This document shows, piece by piece, positions 25,858 to 33,760 of a stretch of 48,079 nt of DNA. The stretch lies in contig DJVG01000010.1 in the NCBI GenBank assembly GCA_002441095.1, positions 2,414 to 50,492 of the forward strand, in the 5' to 3' direction. Each line of letters starts with the position of its first letter. The first letter of the stretch is position 1. The position numbers were made by a program, and so were the translations under genes. The stretch comes from Elusimicrobia bacterium UBA6262. GTDB taxonomy: Bacteria; CAYTYR01; UBA6262. The notes beneath the pieces are model-generated. The model saw only the letters and a program-made list of their open reading frames with translations, ran no database searches and was not told where the DNA came from.

Positions 25858-27330
25858 TCATCCCTGTTCTTTTTTAAGCTGTCCTACTATTTTTTGTAAT
25901 ATAGCAAAGTCTTCCATATTGGCGAGCACCAATAAAACATCACCGCTCTCTATGATCGTAGACCCGGATGGTATAACAAACTTGTCTTCCCGGGAAATGA
26001 GCACAATAAGGCATTTCTCAGGCACTCTTAAATCGCTGATCTTTTTCCCCACCACTTCTGACTCATATGGAATAATCACATCCGTCAATTCCGCATCAAT
26101 GGCCTTGGTCTTTTCGAATTCAAGGGGATAGTTTATCCTATTAGCCAAAGGAACATCTAATTTTAACAATTTTGAAATGACCGGTATAGACGTCCCCTGA
26201 ATAAGAACTGAAGCAAAAACGACAAAAAACACAATATTGAAAATAGTGTCGGCCTGGGGGATACCAGCCATAAAAGGAAAGGTCGCCAGAATAATAGGGA
26301 CAGATCCCCTGAGTCCAACCCAGGCCACCATAGCTTTTTTACGCGCCTTCATTTTAAATGGCAAAAGGCATAGCAGCACACTGACCGGCCGGGCAACAAC
26401 CATCAGCAGAAGCGTTAGCAATAATCCGGCTCCCATTAACGGAACAATATGCGAAGGATAAACAAGCAAACCCAATGTTATGAACATGGCAATTTGCATC
26501 AGCCAGGCTAATCCGTCATGGAATCTCGTGATCATTCTTTTATTGGGAAAATCCGCCTGGCCCAGCATTAAACCCGCGATATAAACCGCCAGGAAGCCGC
26601 TGCCTTTCAGGAAAACCGCGATCACGTATGTCAATAGGACAAGAGAGATCATGATTACCGGATAAAGTCCTTCATATTCCAGCTTCAGGCGGTTAATGAG
26701 AAAGATACTAAATCTCGCCATTAAATATCCTATGAGCATACCCATTCCCATATCCAGCACGAACCTGAGAATTAACGAGACAATGCTCATATCCTTGATG
26801 GTGAGCAGGCTGATAAAACCTACGGTCAGGAAAACAGCCATTGGGTCGTTACTTCCTGATTCAAACTCTAATAATGGCTTTAGGGGTTTTCTTAGGCTTA
26901 TCTGTTTTGACCTAAGGATACTAAATACAGCCGCGGCGTCAGTCGAGGAAACAATTGATCCCAGCAGCATCCCTTCAAGAAAAGAAAAATTTAAAACATA
27001 CATGGCAAACAACCCGGTGATAACGGCAGTTAGCAAAACCCCGAGCGTTGAAAGGATAACTCCCGGCCAAATAACCGGCCTGGTGTCTTTCCAGTTAGTA
27101 TCCAAACCTCCGGAAAAGATAATGAAAGTAAGGGCGACAATGCCAACAGATTTCGCAATCTGCGCATTGTTAAAAATAACCCCGCCTATTCCTTCCGAAC
27201 CGGCCAGCATACCGATCGCTAAAAACAACAACAAACTGGGGATAGCAAATCTAGCCGAGAGCTTGCTGGAAACAACACTCACGAAAATCAATGCCGCTAC
27301 CCATAACAAGATTATTTCAATCGATAACAT
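25858..27330 (-). CDS. Cation/proton antiporter, NhaP2/CvrA type (CPA1) with TrkA-C domain
   Basis: 490 residues. About twelve transmembrane helices in the first ~380 residues, with the conserved SSTDAAAVFSILRS and FESGSNDPMAVFLTVGF motifs of potassium or sodium/proton antiporters. A cytoplasmic RCK/TrkA-C domain follows (about 400-490; VVGKKISDLRVPEKCLIVLISRED). Members exchange potassium or sodium for protons and are gated by a nucleotide or ligand. GGAG stands about 10 nt before the ATG. In enterobacteria PtsN regulates potassium systems, so co-location with ptsN in the same block is suggestive only. Confidence 0.92.
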   Translation of the reverse strand: MLSIEIILLWVAALIFVSVVSSKLSARFAIPSLLLFLAIGMLAGSEGIGGVIFNNAQIAKSVGIVALTFIIFSGGLDTNWKDTRPVIWPGVILSTLGVLLTAVITGLFAMYVLNFSFLEGMLLGSIVSSTDAAAVFSILRSKQISLRKPLKPLLEFESGSNDPMAVFLTVGFISLLTIKDMSIVSLILRFVLDMGMGMLIGYLMARFSIFLINRLKLEYEGLYPVIMISLVLLTYVIAVFLKGSGFLAVYIAGLMLGQADFPNKRMITRFHDGLAWLMQIAMFITLGLLVYPSHIVPLMGAGLLLTLLLMVVARPVSVLLCLLPFKMKARKKAMVAWVGLRGSVPIILATFPFMAGIPQADTIFNIVFFVVFASVLIQGTSIPVISKLLKLDVPLANRINYPLEFEKTKAIDAELTDVIIPYESEVVGKKISDLRVPEKCLIVLISREDKFVIPSGSTIIESGDVLLVLANMEDFAILQKIVGQLKKEQG

Positions 27331-27360
27331 GTAATAATAGCTCCTGTACTATCAACCTGC

Positions 27361-27381
27361 TGTCAACCTGCGCGGTTGACA
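27361..27381. repeat. Perfect palindrome between Smr and the antiporter gene
   Basis: TGTCAACC and GGTTGACA face each other across a TGCGC loop (8-bp stem). It has the same layout, and nearly the same loop, as the palindrome at 27725-27743 on the other side of the Smr gene. No T-tract follows on the minus strand, so it is not an evident terminator. Confidence 0.7.
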
Positions 27382-27424
27382 CTTGGTCGTTTTGCAGAAC
27401 CTAACCCCGTTGTTTTTTTGTTCA

Positions 27425-27703
27425 TCATGAATGATACGCATTGGTATTTTTATGCCGGAAATGAACAAAGATCCGGCCATAATTATCAGCGTCTTTCTCT
27501 ACCCGGAAATAAAGACATTTTATTTCCGGCTTGGCCAGGAATCTCAGGACATGTTTTTTGAGCTGTCCAGTGCCTTTCCCCGGGACGATCTCCACCAGCG
27601 GTATCCTCTTCTGGACCGCCTCGCTAATCACCCGGTTAAGAGCAGCTTCAATCTCCTCGCCTCTATTGAACATTTCATGTAAATCTAATTTTATCTTCGC
27701 CAT
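27425..27703 (-). CDS. Small stand-alone Smr-domain protein
   Basis: 92 residues, a complete single Smr domain: KLDLHEM at the N-terminus, VEIVPGKGTGQLKKHV in the middle (the GKGxG motif) and a C-terminal GRIFVHF strand. Smr domains, including those of MutS2, have nicking or RNA endonuclease activity in tested members. Here there is no MutS2 ATPase part and no other linked domain. The Shine-Dalgarno is weak (AGG about 14 nt upstream). Flanked by two similar palindromes, between an AT-rich island and the antiporter. Confidence 0.8.
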   Translation of the reverse strand: MAKIKLDLHEMFNRGEEIEAALNRVISEAVQKRIPLVEIVPGKGTGQLKKHVLRFLAKPEIKCLYFRVEKDADNYGRIFVHFRHKNTNAYHS

Positions 27704-27724
27704 ATTTTATCATAAACCTTTTTC

Positions 27725-27743
27725 GGACACCTACGCGGTGTCC
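27725..27743. repeat. Perfect palindrome upstream of the Smr gene
   Basis: GGACACC and GGTGTCC around a TACGC loop, 7-bp stem. On the minus strand it lies just upstream of Smr, within the leader. Partner of the 27361-27381 palindrome, sharing the CCTRCGCGG core. Confidence 0.7.
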
Positions 27744-27891
27744 AGAGGGTTATCCCTATCGCCAAGGGGAGGAATTGAGCTCCTTGAGGCCTTTGGTAAA
27801 AATCGACACTGGAGTGAGCAAATATTGACAGTTTCCTGATATTAGGCATTTTAATGTGAAAATTCCCCTTTTATCCTGCCCTCTACTTCCT
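27744..27891. other. Non-coding part of the DUF3800 island; nothing further recognised
   Basis: AT-rich stretch without a supported reading frame on either strand. It contains a GGGTTATCCC-like inverted stretch near 27748 and a GAGG/CTCC-rich segment around 27764-27785. No tRNA, terminator or transposase trace was seen. The segment becomes steadily more AT-rich towards the array at 27892. Confidence 0.5.
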
Positions 27892-27941
27892 TTATATCTG
27901 CATATATTTGGTTGTATTTGCGTATAGCTCCTTATATTTGC
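27892..27941 (+). repeat. Five-unit 10-nt-period array directly upstream of a promoter
   Basis: Five consecutive 10-nt units of the pattern TTATATTTGC (others: ATATATTTGG, TTGTATTTGC, GTATAGCTCC) end exactly where the -35 box TTGACA begins. A ten-base spacing is close to one helical turn, so the units lie on one face of the DNA. Possible roles are an UP-like element or an operator array; this is inference. Confidence 0.65.
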
Positions 27942-27970
27942 TTGACATCAATGTGTGTATGTGCTATATT
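27942..27970 (+). promoter_or_regulatory. Consensus sigma70-type promoter on the plus strand
   Basis: A perfect -35 TTGACA (27942-27947), a 17-nt spacer and -10 TATATT (27965-27970). The expected start is near 27977. No plus-strand reading frame follows; the next feature is a strong terminator about 35 nt later, so the product would be a small RNA. Confidence 0.65.
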
Positions 27971-27976
27971 CATATC

Positions 27977-28046
27977 ACAGTAAATAAACTTCATAAACTA
28001 AGTACTTTGGGTAGGCACTGCGTAGCGGGGCCTGCCCGTTTTATTT
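27977..28046 (+). ncRNA. Putative small RNA convergent with the DUF3800 gene
   Basis: Inferred RNA of about 65-70 nt running from the promoter to a rho-independent terminator. The 5' half is unpaired and A-rich. The 3' half is a hairpin (GGGTAGGC with GCCTGCCC, one G-U pair, plus an inner CTGC/GCGG stem) followed by TTTTATTT. Its end overlaps the stop codon of the DUF3800 gene on the other strand. Structured RNAs beside DUF3800 genes have been described from comparative genomics (the DUF3800 RNA motifs). Whether this is one of them cannot be told from a single sequence. The hairpin could instead be a stray intergenic palindrome. Confidence 0.45.
28009..28046 (+). terminator. Rho-independent terminator of the putative small RNA
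   Basis: Eight-base-pair stem 28009-28016/28030-28037 (one G-U), a 13-nt loop with an extra 4-bp inner stem, then TTTTATTT at 28039-28046. The T-tract is on the plus strand only, so the hairpin terminates plus-strand transcription. Read from the DUF3800 side it lacks a T-tract. Confidence 0.7.
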
Positions 28047-28778
28047 AGGTAGTATTATCAATCCAAAACCCTTATATTTTCCACAGCTGCTTTTTCTTAT
28101 TTTTTCCTTTATTTGATCGTATTTTAAATAGTGATTCTTTAAACCAAGATACTTCCTCCCAATTGGTGTAGCTACAGTATCTATAAGCTGTAATCCCGCA
28201 ATGTTATCCTTTTTCTTACGAATAACCAGATCGTTTATTCTTTCCTTAATTTCTATAGGTCTGACAAACTTAGTCCCTTTTATTTTTAAATCCAGCCAGG
28301 CTAACTCTAATTGATTATCAAGCTGCGCTCCTCGACTTTCGGCAATAATTACTCCTTTTTCATTTTCACTTCTCAACATATATACAAATCTCTCTACCAA
28401 GCAATTCAAAGAAAGGAGATAGGGATCCATAGCTACTAATCCATATTGTCTAACATGCTTTTTCTTATCAATTATACAAGCTAAAACTGTAAACTTCGAG
28501 GTTCCCAATAAATCATTCAATTTACCATAAAACTTTTCTCTGAATTCTTTATCCTTTACTTTCTCAAATCCGTTTGTATTTCTAGTATAATCTTTGTAGT
28601 GCAATATTACTTTTTCCTTTTCAAACAGCTGTTCCTTTAGTTTAGATAATTTATTTGTTACTACACCTTTATGATACTCTAGATTAAAAACACCTCCAGC
28701 TAAAACAAAAACCGGATAATTTTCATCTATTAAGGTTAAATTATGATCACCAGATTCATCTATAAACAAACCAAGCAT
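28041..28778 (-). CDS. DUF3800 domain protein
   Basis: 245 residues. The N-terminal FIDESGDHNL (Asp7, Glu8) is the hallmark of DUF3800; further acidic residues in IIAESRGAQLD and the DNIAGLQLIDTVA stretch fit the RNase H-like fold proposed for this family. The function of the family is unknown; it turns up in mobile and defence-like contexts. The gene is visibly more AT-rich than its neighbours and richer in Lys/Ile codons, suggesting later acquisition. GAGG stands 7 nt before the ATG, and the upstream stop is 21 nt away, so it is probably read through from the LPS operon. Confidence 0.82.
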   Translation of the reverse strand: MLGLFIDESGDHNLTLIDENYPVFVLAGGVFNLEYHKGVVTNKLSKLKEQLFEKEKVILHYKDYTRNTNGFEKVKDKEFREKFYGKLNDLLGTSKFTVLACIIDKKKHVRQYGLVAMDPYLLSLNCLVERFVYMLRSENEKGVIIAESRGAQLDNQLELAWLDLKIKGTKFVRPIEIKERINDLVIRKKKDNIAGLQLIDTVATPIGRKYLGLKNHYLKYDQIKEKIRKSSCGKYKGFGLIILPK

Positions 28779-28799
28779 GTTTTATCCTCTTTGCTTTCG

Positions 28800-30656
28800 C
28801 TATTTCTTCTCCTGTTTCACGATCCACTCCACTGCTTCATAGAGATCACTGGCGACAAAATCCGGCCCTTTGCTCCATTGCTCTTTTTCGAATTCGTAAG
28901 CGCCTTTGCCATATCCAGTCAGCACCAGTATGCCCTTGGCCCCTACCTGGTGCGCATATTCCACATCTGAATACTTATCGCCGATCACATAGCTCTTGGC
29001 CAGGTCCAGGCCGAATTTTTCCTTCGCTTGCAGCATCATGCCGGGTTTTGGCTTGCGGCAGGAGCAATTATCTTTCGGATGATGAGGGCAATAATAGATA
29101 GCGTCAAGGTAGGCGCCATCTTTGGCCAGCAATTCTTCCAGCTTGTTATGTACCACGCCAATCATCTCTTCTTTGAAATAGCCGCGGCCTACCCCTGCCT
29201 GGTTAGTAACTACCACTGCCCTGATCTTGTTCTTGTTCAATAGTTTAATGGCCTTACTGCTTCTTTTGAGCAGGTGGAGCCGGTCCGGATGATTGATATA
29301 TCCCACTTCTTCGCTGATCGTGCCGTCCCGGTCCAGGAATACGCCTATATCGCTATATCCGGTTTCATCTTTGATCTTAGTCCTTTGCCTGATCCACATA
29401 ACCATCCCCATCATGAAATAGAATATCATAATCACTTCGCTGTCATTATACGTTGTTTCAGTAAACCCCGCTGCCAGGAAACTGACTACGCTGATGAGCC
29501 CGCCGGCAGTCACTGCTTTCAGGAAAGGTTTATTATCTGGTAGCACTTTCAGCGTCCGATATCCTTCCCTAAAGAAGGCTACCAATACCCAGATAAACAT
29601 AGCCAGCCCGAGCAAACCTCTTTCCACAGCGATCTGGACGATATTCGAGTGCAGTTCGTTTTCTACACCGAGGTGCCAGGCTTTAGTACTTTTATATTTT
29701 AAATAGACTTTATGGATATTTCCCAATCCGACACCGAGCAAGGGATAATCTTTGACCATTTCCCGGCCGCTCTGCCACATCAAGACACGTTCGCGGCTGT
29801 CAGCATCAGTGCGCCAGTTGATAGCTTTTTCAATGCGGATGATCACAGAATTGCGCTTCCCCTGAGTCAGAGTATTCACTCCGAATAATAAGACAGGGAT
29901 GCTGATCAATACTACTACCAGGGTAGTGATCACTTTTTTGGATGGCCGGAACAATACCAGGCTGAACAAGCCGATCAAGGCTCCCAGCCATGGCCCCCGG
30001 CTGTTGGTAAACAGCAGGCATAAGCCACTGATCAGGATAAAGATCCAGGCCAGATTCCTTTGGCGTTTGTTTTCATGAAACAATCCCAGGCAAAATACAA
30101 AAGTCAAGGCCATCATGATACATTCGGCAAAAGTCAGGGGATGGCTCCGGGTAGAGATGACGCGTCCGTGATCGAGGGAGAGATTCTGTAATAGCCAGGA
30201 GGGCCAGTTTTGCGTGAAGGGATACGGATTTTGTACTATTACGCCATCGATCATATTAATACCCAGGATATATTGCATGATACCGTATAAACTTACCAGT
30301 AATGATCCGGCAATAAAATAATAGATCATCTTCTTAAGCTGGCCTTCATCCCTGACCAGCAGGACGATCAGCCAATAGATGGTAACAAGACTGATCTGTC
30401 TCCATTCTCCCAGGCTATGTAAAGGATCGATCGCGGTCACCGTAGACATGGCGGTAATAGCTAATAGCCAAAATAAAGGACGGTCCAGGCTGGTCCGCTG
30501 CCATAAACTCCGGTCAGAGAATATTTTCGCTATACCGGCTAATAGCAACCAGATCCAGGCGATATTGGTCAGGGCTGTAGACACCGGCAGGGCAAAAGCA
30601 AACAACATCAACCCAAAGTGTATTGATTTATCAAGACGTTCTGTGCGGGAAATCAT
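28800..30656 (-). CDS. O-antigen ligase-like membrane protein fused to GmhB-type heptose phosphatase
   Basis: 618 residues in two parts. Residues 1 to about 430 carry ten or more transmembrane helices with the Wzy_C/O-antigen ligase loop (HLGVENELHSNIVQIAVERGLLGL), as in WaaL-like enzymes that join glycans to lipid A-core. The C-terminal ~180 residues are a HAD phosphatase: FLDRDGTISEEVGYI, VVTNQAGVGRGYF, the zinc loop CPHHP...CSCRKPKPGM and VIGDKYSDVEYA, all diagnostic of GmhB (D,D-heptose 1,7-bisphosphate 7-phosphatase). The ATG at 30656 overlaps the GT9 stop. The fusion anchors a cytoplasmic ADP-heptose step to the membrane; no other gmhB is in the window. Confidence 0.85.
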   Translation of the reverse strand: MISRTERLDKSIHFGLMLFAFALPVSTALTNIAWIWLLLAGIAKIFSDRSLWQRTSLDRPLFWLLAITAMSTVTAIDPLHSLGEWRQISLVTIYWLIVLLVRDEGQLKKMIYYFIAGSLLVSLYGIMQYILGINMIDGVIVQNPYPFTQNWPSWLLQNLSLDHGRVISTRSHPLTFAECIMMALTFVFCLGLFHENKRQRNLAWIFILISGLCLLFTNSRGPWLGALIGLFSLVLFRPSKKVITTLVVVLISIPVLLFGVNTLTQGKRNSVIIRIEKAINWRTDADSRERVLMWQSGREMVKDYPLLGVGLGNIHKVYLKYKSTKAWHLGVENELHSNIVQIAVERGLLGLAMFIWVLVAFFREGYRTLKVLPDNKPFLKAVTAGGLISVVSFLAAGFTETTYNDSEVIMIFYFMMGMVMWIRQRTKIKDETGYSDIGVFLDRDGTISEEVGYINHPDRLHLLKRSSKAIKLLNKNKIRAVVVTNQAGVGRGYFKEEMIGVVHNKLEELLAKDGAYLDAIYYCPHHPKDNCSCRKPKPGMMLQAKEKFGLDLAKSYVIGDKYSDVEYAHQVGAKGILVLTGYGKGAYEFEKEQWSKGPDFVASDLYEAVEWIVKQEKK

Positions 30657-31672
30657 AGTACCTCTTTTACTTTTTCTAGTACCTCGTTTACGGAAATATT
30701 CTTCAGGCAATCCAGCCGGTTACATTCAGGATCACTGCCACACGGGCTGCAGGGCATTTCTTTTCTGATCACGCTATGTCCTGGCCCGTATGGCCCGAAT
30801 TTGCGGGGATTGGAAGGCCCGAAAATAGCTATGGTTTTAGCTCCCACTGTTGCCGCCAGGTGCATCGGGCCGCTATCCTGGGCAATAACACAGGCGCATT
30901 GCCTGAATAATGCCGCCATCTGCAGGACAGAAATATTCAGGAAAAATATTACTTTATATTTATTAGTTTTATCCTTTATTTCCTTGATAATATGATCACC
31001 ATGCGAACCGACGACCATTACCTTCACCTTTGGGTCCTGCTCCAATGCATCGATCAGCTTGACATAGTTCTCTGCTGGCCAGATCCGGGCCGGATGCCCT
31101 GCCCCAGGATGGATACCGATCAGGGATTCTTGTCTGCCCAGGTTGTTTTTCTCGAGTATCCCTTCTGCCCAATGCAGGGTATCGTCATCGATGAAAACTT
31201 CCAGCTTAATTTCGTTTTTCTTATATCCCAGCGCCTTGAGCAGATCCAGGTTCTCTTGTACCGTATGTTTTGCCGGATCATTATCATATTTTACCGGTAC
31301 AGTCAGGAATAACGATGACCTCTTTTTGTCTGCGCCGATCCTTGAGGGTATACCGGCTATTTTTGCCAGTAATGCCTTGCGCCAATCGCTATTGATTATT
31401 ATCGCCAGGTCAAACCGGGAATTTTTTAATTTGCCGGCCAAAGACTTGGTCCGGCGCCAGGAAAACCTTCTATTGAGCAAATCTCCCAGCCAGGGAGGAT
31501 TAAAAATGATCAGTTCATCCACAAAGGGATTATGCCGCAGGATATCCTGGCTATATTCTTTCACCAGGACCCCAATATAGCTGTGCGGATACAGTTCTTT
31601 GAGGGCGCGCGGCAGGAAGCTGGCCATCACCACATCCCCGACATTATCCAGATCAATTATCAGAATCTTCAT
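30653..31672 (-). CDS. Family 9 glycosyltransferase (ADP-heptose:LPS heptosyltransferase type)
   Basis: 339 residues. Opens MKILIIDLDNVGDVVMAS and has the GT9 acceptor/donor elements LIGIHPGAGHPARIWP and IAQDSGPMHLAATVGAKTIAIFGPS. It probably adds heptose to the core in the cytoplasm at the inner membrane. Four clustered cysteines near the C-terminus (MPCSPCGSDPECNRLDC) are common in this subfamily. Start ATG 31672; the reading to 31726 is encoded by a word array. A second GT9 is at 33757-34764. Confidence 0.92.
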   Translation of the reverse strand: MKILIIDLDNVGDVVMASFLPRALKELYPHSYIGVLVKEYSQDILRHNPFVDELIIFNPPWLGDLLNRRFSWRRTKSLAGKLKNSRFDLAIIINSDWRKALLAKIAGIPSRIGADKKRSSLFLTVPVKYDNDPAKHTVQENLDLLKALGYKKNEIKLEVFIDDDTLHWAEGILEKNNLGRQESLIGIHPGAGHPARIWPAENYVKLIDALEQDPKVKVMVVGSHGDHIIKEIKDKTNKYKVIFFLNISVLQMAALFRQCACVIAQDSGPMHLAATVGAKTIAIFGPSNPRKFGPYGPGHSVIRKEMPCSPCGSDPECNRLDCLKNISVNEVLEKVKEVL

Positions 31673-31689
31673 TGATAACCTGTCATAGT

Positions 31690-31765
31690 TGGCGAGTTTC
31701 AAGTTGCGAGTTGCGAGTGAAAGCATACATACTCGTAACCAGTCAACCCGTAACTCGTAACTTCT
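31690..31765. repeat. Inverted word array, 7-nt period (GCGAGTT / ACTCGTA)
   Basis: The left arm has about four GCGAGTT-type 7-mers; the right arm, 31731-31765, has ACTCGTA, AACCCGT and related 7-mers. The spacer is short. Same word family as at 13546. It lies between the lpxL-like stop and the GT9 start. Confidence 0.8.
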
Positions 31766-31766
31766 T

Positions 31767-32663
31767 TTATTTTAAAGGCCTGGTTTTCCACCTGTTATGC
31801 ACCCAGAACCACTGTTCAGGATCAAGTTTTATCCATTGTTCGATCACTTCATTACAGCGCCGGGTATTGACCTTTACATATTCCTGGCGGTCAGCAATAT
31901 CCTTAAATTTCAATTCAGGCTCAATAATTATTTTAAACATATTGTTTTTTAATCTGAGCAGGCGTATCGGAATGATGGCTGCGCCGGTTTTCTGGGATAA
32001 TAACGGAATGATCGGGGTAGTAGCTGCTAATTCACCGAAAAAATCAACAAACGTGGCATTTTCATAAAGATTCTGGTCCATTAAAATACCGATTGATTCA
32101 TTCTTCCGCAGGACCTTCATTACATCTTTGATACTGTTGCTATTGGTGATGATCCAGGTACCAAACTTACTGCGGATATTATTCACTACTTTGTCCAGCA
32201 ATAGATTATCCAGCGGCCGGGCCAGTACGTTTATTTTGTAGCCAGCAGCACTGGCTATCATGCCCAATACTTCCCAATTGCCAAAATGCGCCGCTAATAA
32301 TATGACTCCTTTGCCTTTAGCCAGGGCTGCGTCTAAATTTTCCCGGCCGGCAAATGACACCTGGCTCAATAACTGTTCTCTGTCCCAGGCACCGGCCCTG
32401 ATAAACTCGATCAGGGTTTTGCCTATATTACGGTAAACATTTAAGGCTATAGTCCTGACTTCAGCGTGATTTTTATCGGGGAACGCTTTAACCAGGTTTT
32501 GGATAGTGATCTGCCGGCGCTTGCCCCAAGCCCTGAATACCAGTGCTCCTAAGCCAGAGCCTACCTGTAAAGCCCAGCGATAAGGCAAGGACCGGATGAA
32601 TAGGATAAATATTATTACCAGGAAATATTCTAGATAACTAATTGCTTTAGTTTTTTGAGCCAC
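31767..32663 (-). CDS. Lipid A biosynthesis acyltransferase (LpxL/HtrB family)
   Basis: 298 residues with one N-terminal membrane helix. The catalytic HX4E motif is His126-Glu131 in AAHFGNWE. ILMDQN and the C-terminal WFWVHNRWKTRP match lauroyl/myristoyl acyltransferases. It adds a secondary acyl chain to Kdo-lipid A. The start is GTG at 32663 with GGGAGAGG 4 nt upstream; it overlaps the lpxK 3' end by 34 nt, so translation is coupled. The acyl preference is not readable. Confidence 0.93.
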   Translation of the reverse strand: MAQKTKAISYLEYFLVIIFILFIRSLPYRWALQVGSGLGALVFRAWGKRRQITIQNLVKAFPDKNHAEVRTIALNVYRNIGKTLIEFIRAGAWDREQLLSQVSFAGRENLDAALAKGKGVILLAAHFGNWEVLGMIASAAGYKINVLARPLDNLLLDKVVNNIRSKFGTWIITNSNSIKDVMKVLRKNESIGILMDQNLYENATFVDFFGELAATTPIIPLLSQKTGAAIIPIRLLRLKNNMFKIIIEPELKFKDIADRQEYVKVNTRRCNEVIEQWIKLDPEQWFWVHNRWKTRPLK

Positions 32664-33760
32664 TCAGCCTCTCCCTTGATGATCACCATTTCTATCCGCA
32701 GAGAAAAAAAGTTGATCCTGGCTATTTTTTCCAGGTTCCAGAATTCCTTTTTAAACCGGGTGGTATCTTTTTCCGTCGTGACAATAAAACTATATTCAGC
32801 TTCCTCCAATATATGGATAAAATTATCCCGGGTATAATAATGGTGGTCTGGATAGCGGATAGATTTCACGACTTTGGCCCCGATCTCTTCCAGGGTTTTT
32901 TCAAATGATTCAGGAGAGCCGATACTGGACAAAGCGGCTATTTCTTTATGGCGCAGGAAACTCAGGGGCATTGTTTCACCGGTAGCCAGGTTGATCAGGT
33001 CGATCGGCTTATGCACGCATTTAAGGATAGTCGCATAGGGGTTGTATTTTTTCAGGTTATTGATGATCAAGTCTACTTCTTCAGGACTGACCAGGTTGGC
33101 TTTGGTCAGGGCAATGACATCTGCCCTTTTCAAGCTGCTCATCGGCTCACGCATAATTCCCCGGGGCAGGCAATGATGATTGCCAAACGGGCACGTGGTG
33201 TCGACCAGGACTATTTCCAGGTTACGATACAGCGGATAATAACTGAAAGCGTCATCCAGGATCAATACTTCGCTGTTAAAATTAGCAACGGCATATTGGC
33301 CGCTTTTGATCCGGTCACGGCCCACCATGACCGGTACATTGGACAGGTACCTGGCCATCATATACGGTTCATCCCCGGCTTCCTCCGGAGTTAACAGGAC
33401 ATCCTTGCCAGTCGAAACTACGCTAATGCCTTTCTCAATTCCTTCTCCCCGGCCCGGCGATTTTTTCCGCTTATAGCCGCGGCTTAGAATGGCCACTTTT
33501 TTCTTCCTGTTCTTCAGGTATTTTGCCAGCATAATGACAAAGGGGGTTTTCCCGGTCCCTCCTACGGTAATATTGCCCACACTAATGACCGCGGCTGAAA
33601 GATGTTTTTTCTTGATAATTTTATCATAGATTAATTGCCTGACCTTGACTATGGCTATATATAGCAAGCTGACCGTTGCCAGGAACAGATCCAAGGCAAC
33701 AGGTGCGTCCTTTTCTCCTTTACCGATCTTGAGAAAACGGTCCTGGAGCTTCCTGGTCAT
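32630..33760 (-). CDS. lpxK: Tetraacyldisaccharide 4'-kinase (LpxK)
   Basis: Phosphorylates the lipid A precursor disaccharide at position 4'. 376 residues, somewhat longer than the E. coli enzyme. The Walker A motif GGTGKTP is at about 67-73 after VISVGNITV, preceded by one membrane-associated helix. LSRGYKRKK and the VLILDDAF segment (Walker B region) match. The ATG overlaps the upstream GT9 stop (ATGA). It needs the Kdo/lipid A pathway, which is only partly in the window (no lpxA-D, waaA). Confidence 0.95.
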   Translation of the reverse strand: MTRKLQDRFLKIGKGEKDAPVALDLFLATVSLLYIAIVKVRQLIYDKIIKKKHLSAAVISVGNITVGGTGKTPFVIMLAKYLKNRKKKVAILSRGYKRKKSPGRGEGIEKGISVVSTGKDVLLTPEEAGDEPYMMARYLSNVPVMVGRDRIKSGQYAVANFNSEVLILDDAFSYYPLYRNLEIVLVDTTCPFGNHHCLPRGIMREPMSSLKRADVIALTKANLVSPEEVDLIINNLKKYNPYATILKCVHKPIDLINLATGETMPLSFLRHKEIAALSSIGSPESFEKTLEEIGAKVVKSIRYPDHHYYTRDNFIHILEEAEYSFIVTTEKDTTRFKKEFWNLEKIARINFFSLRIEMVIIKGEAEWLKKLKQLVI

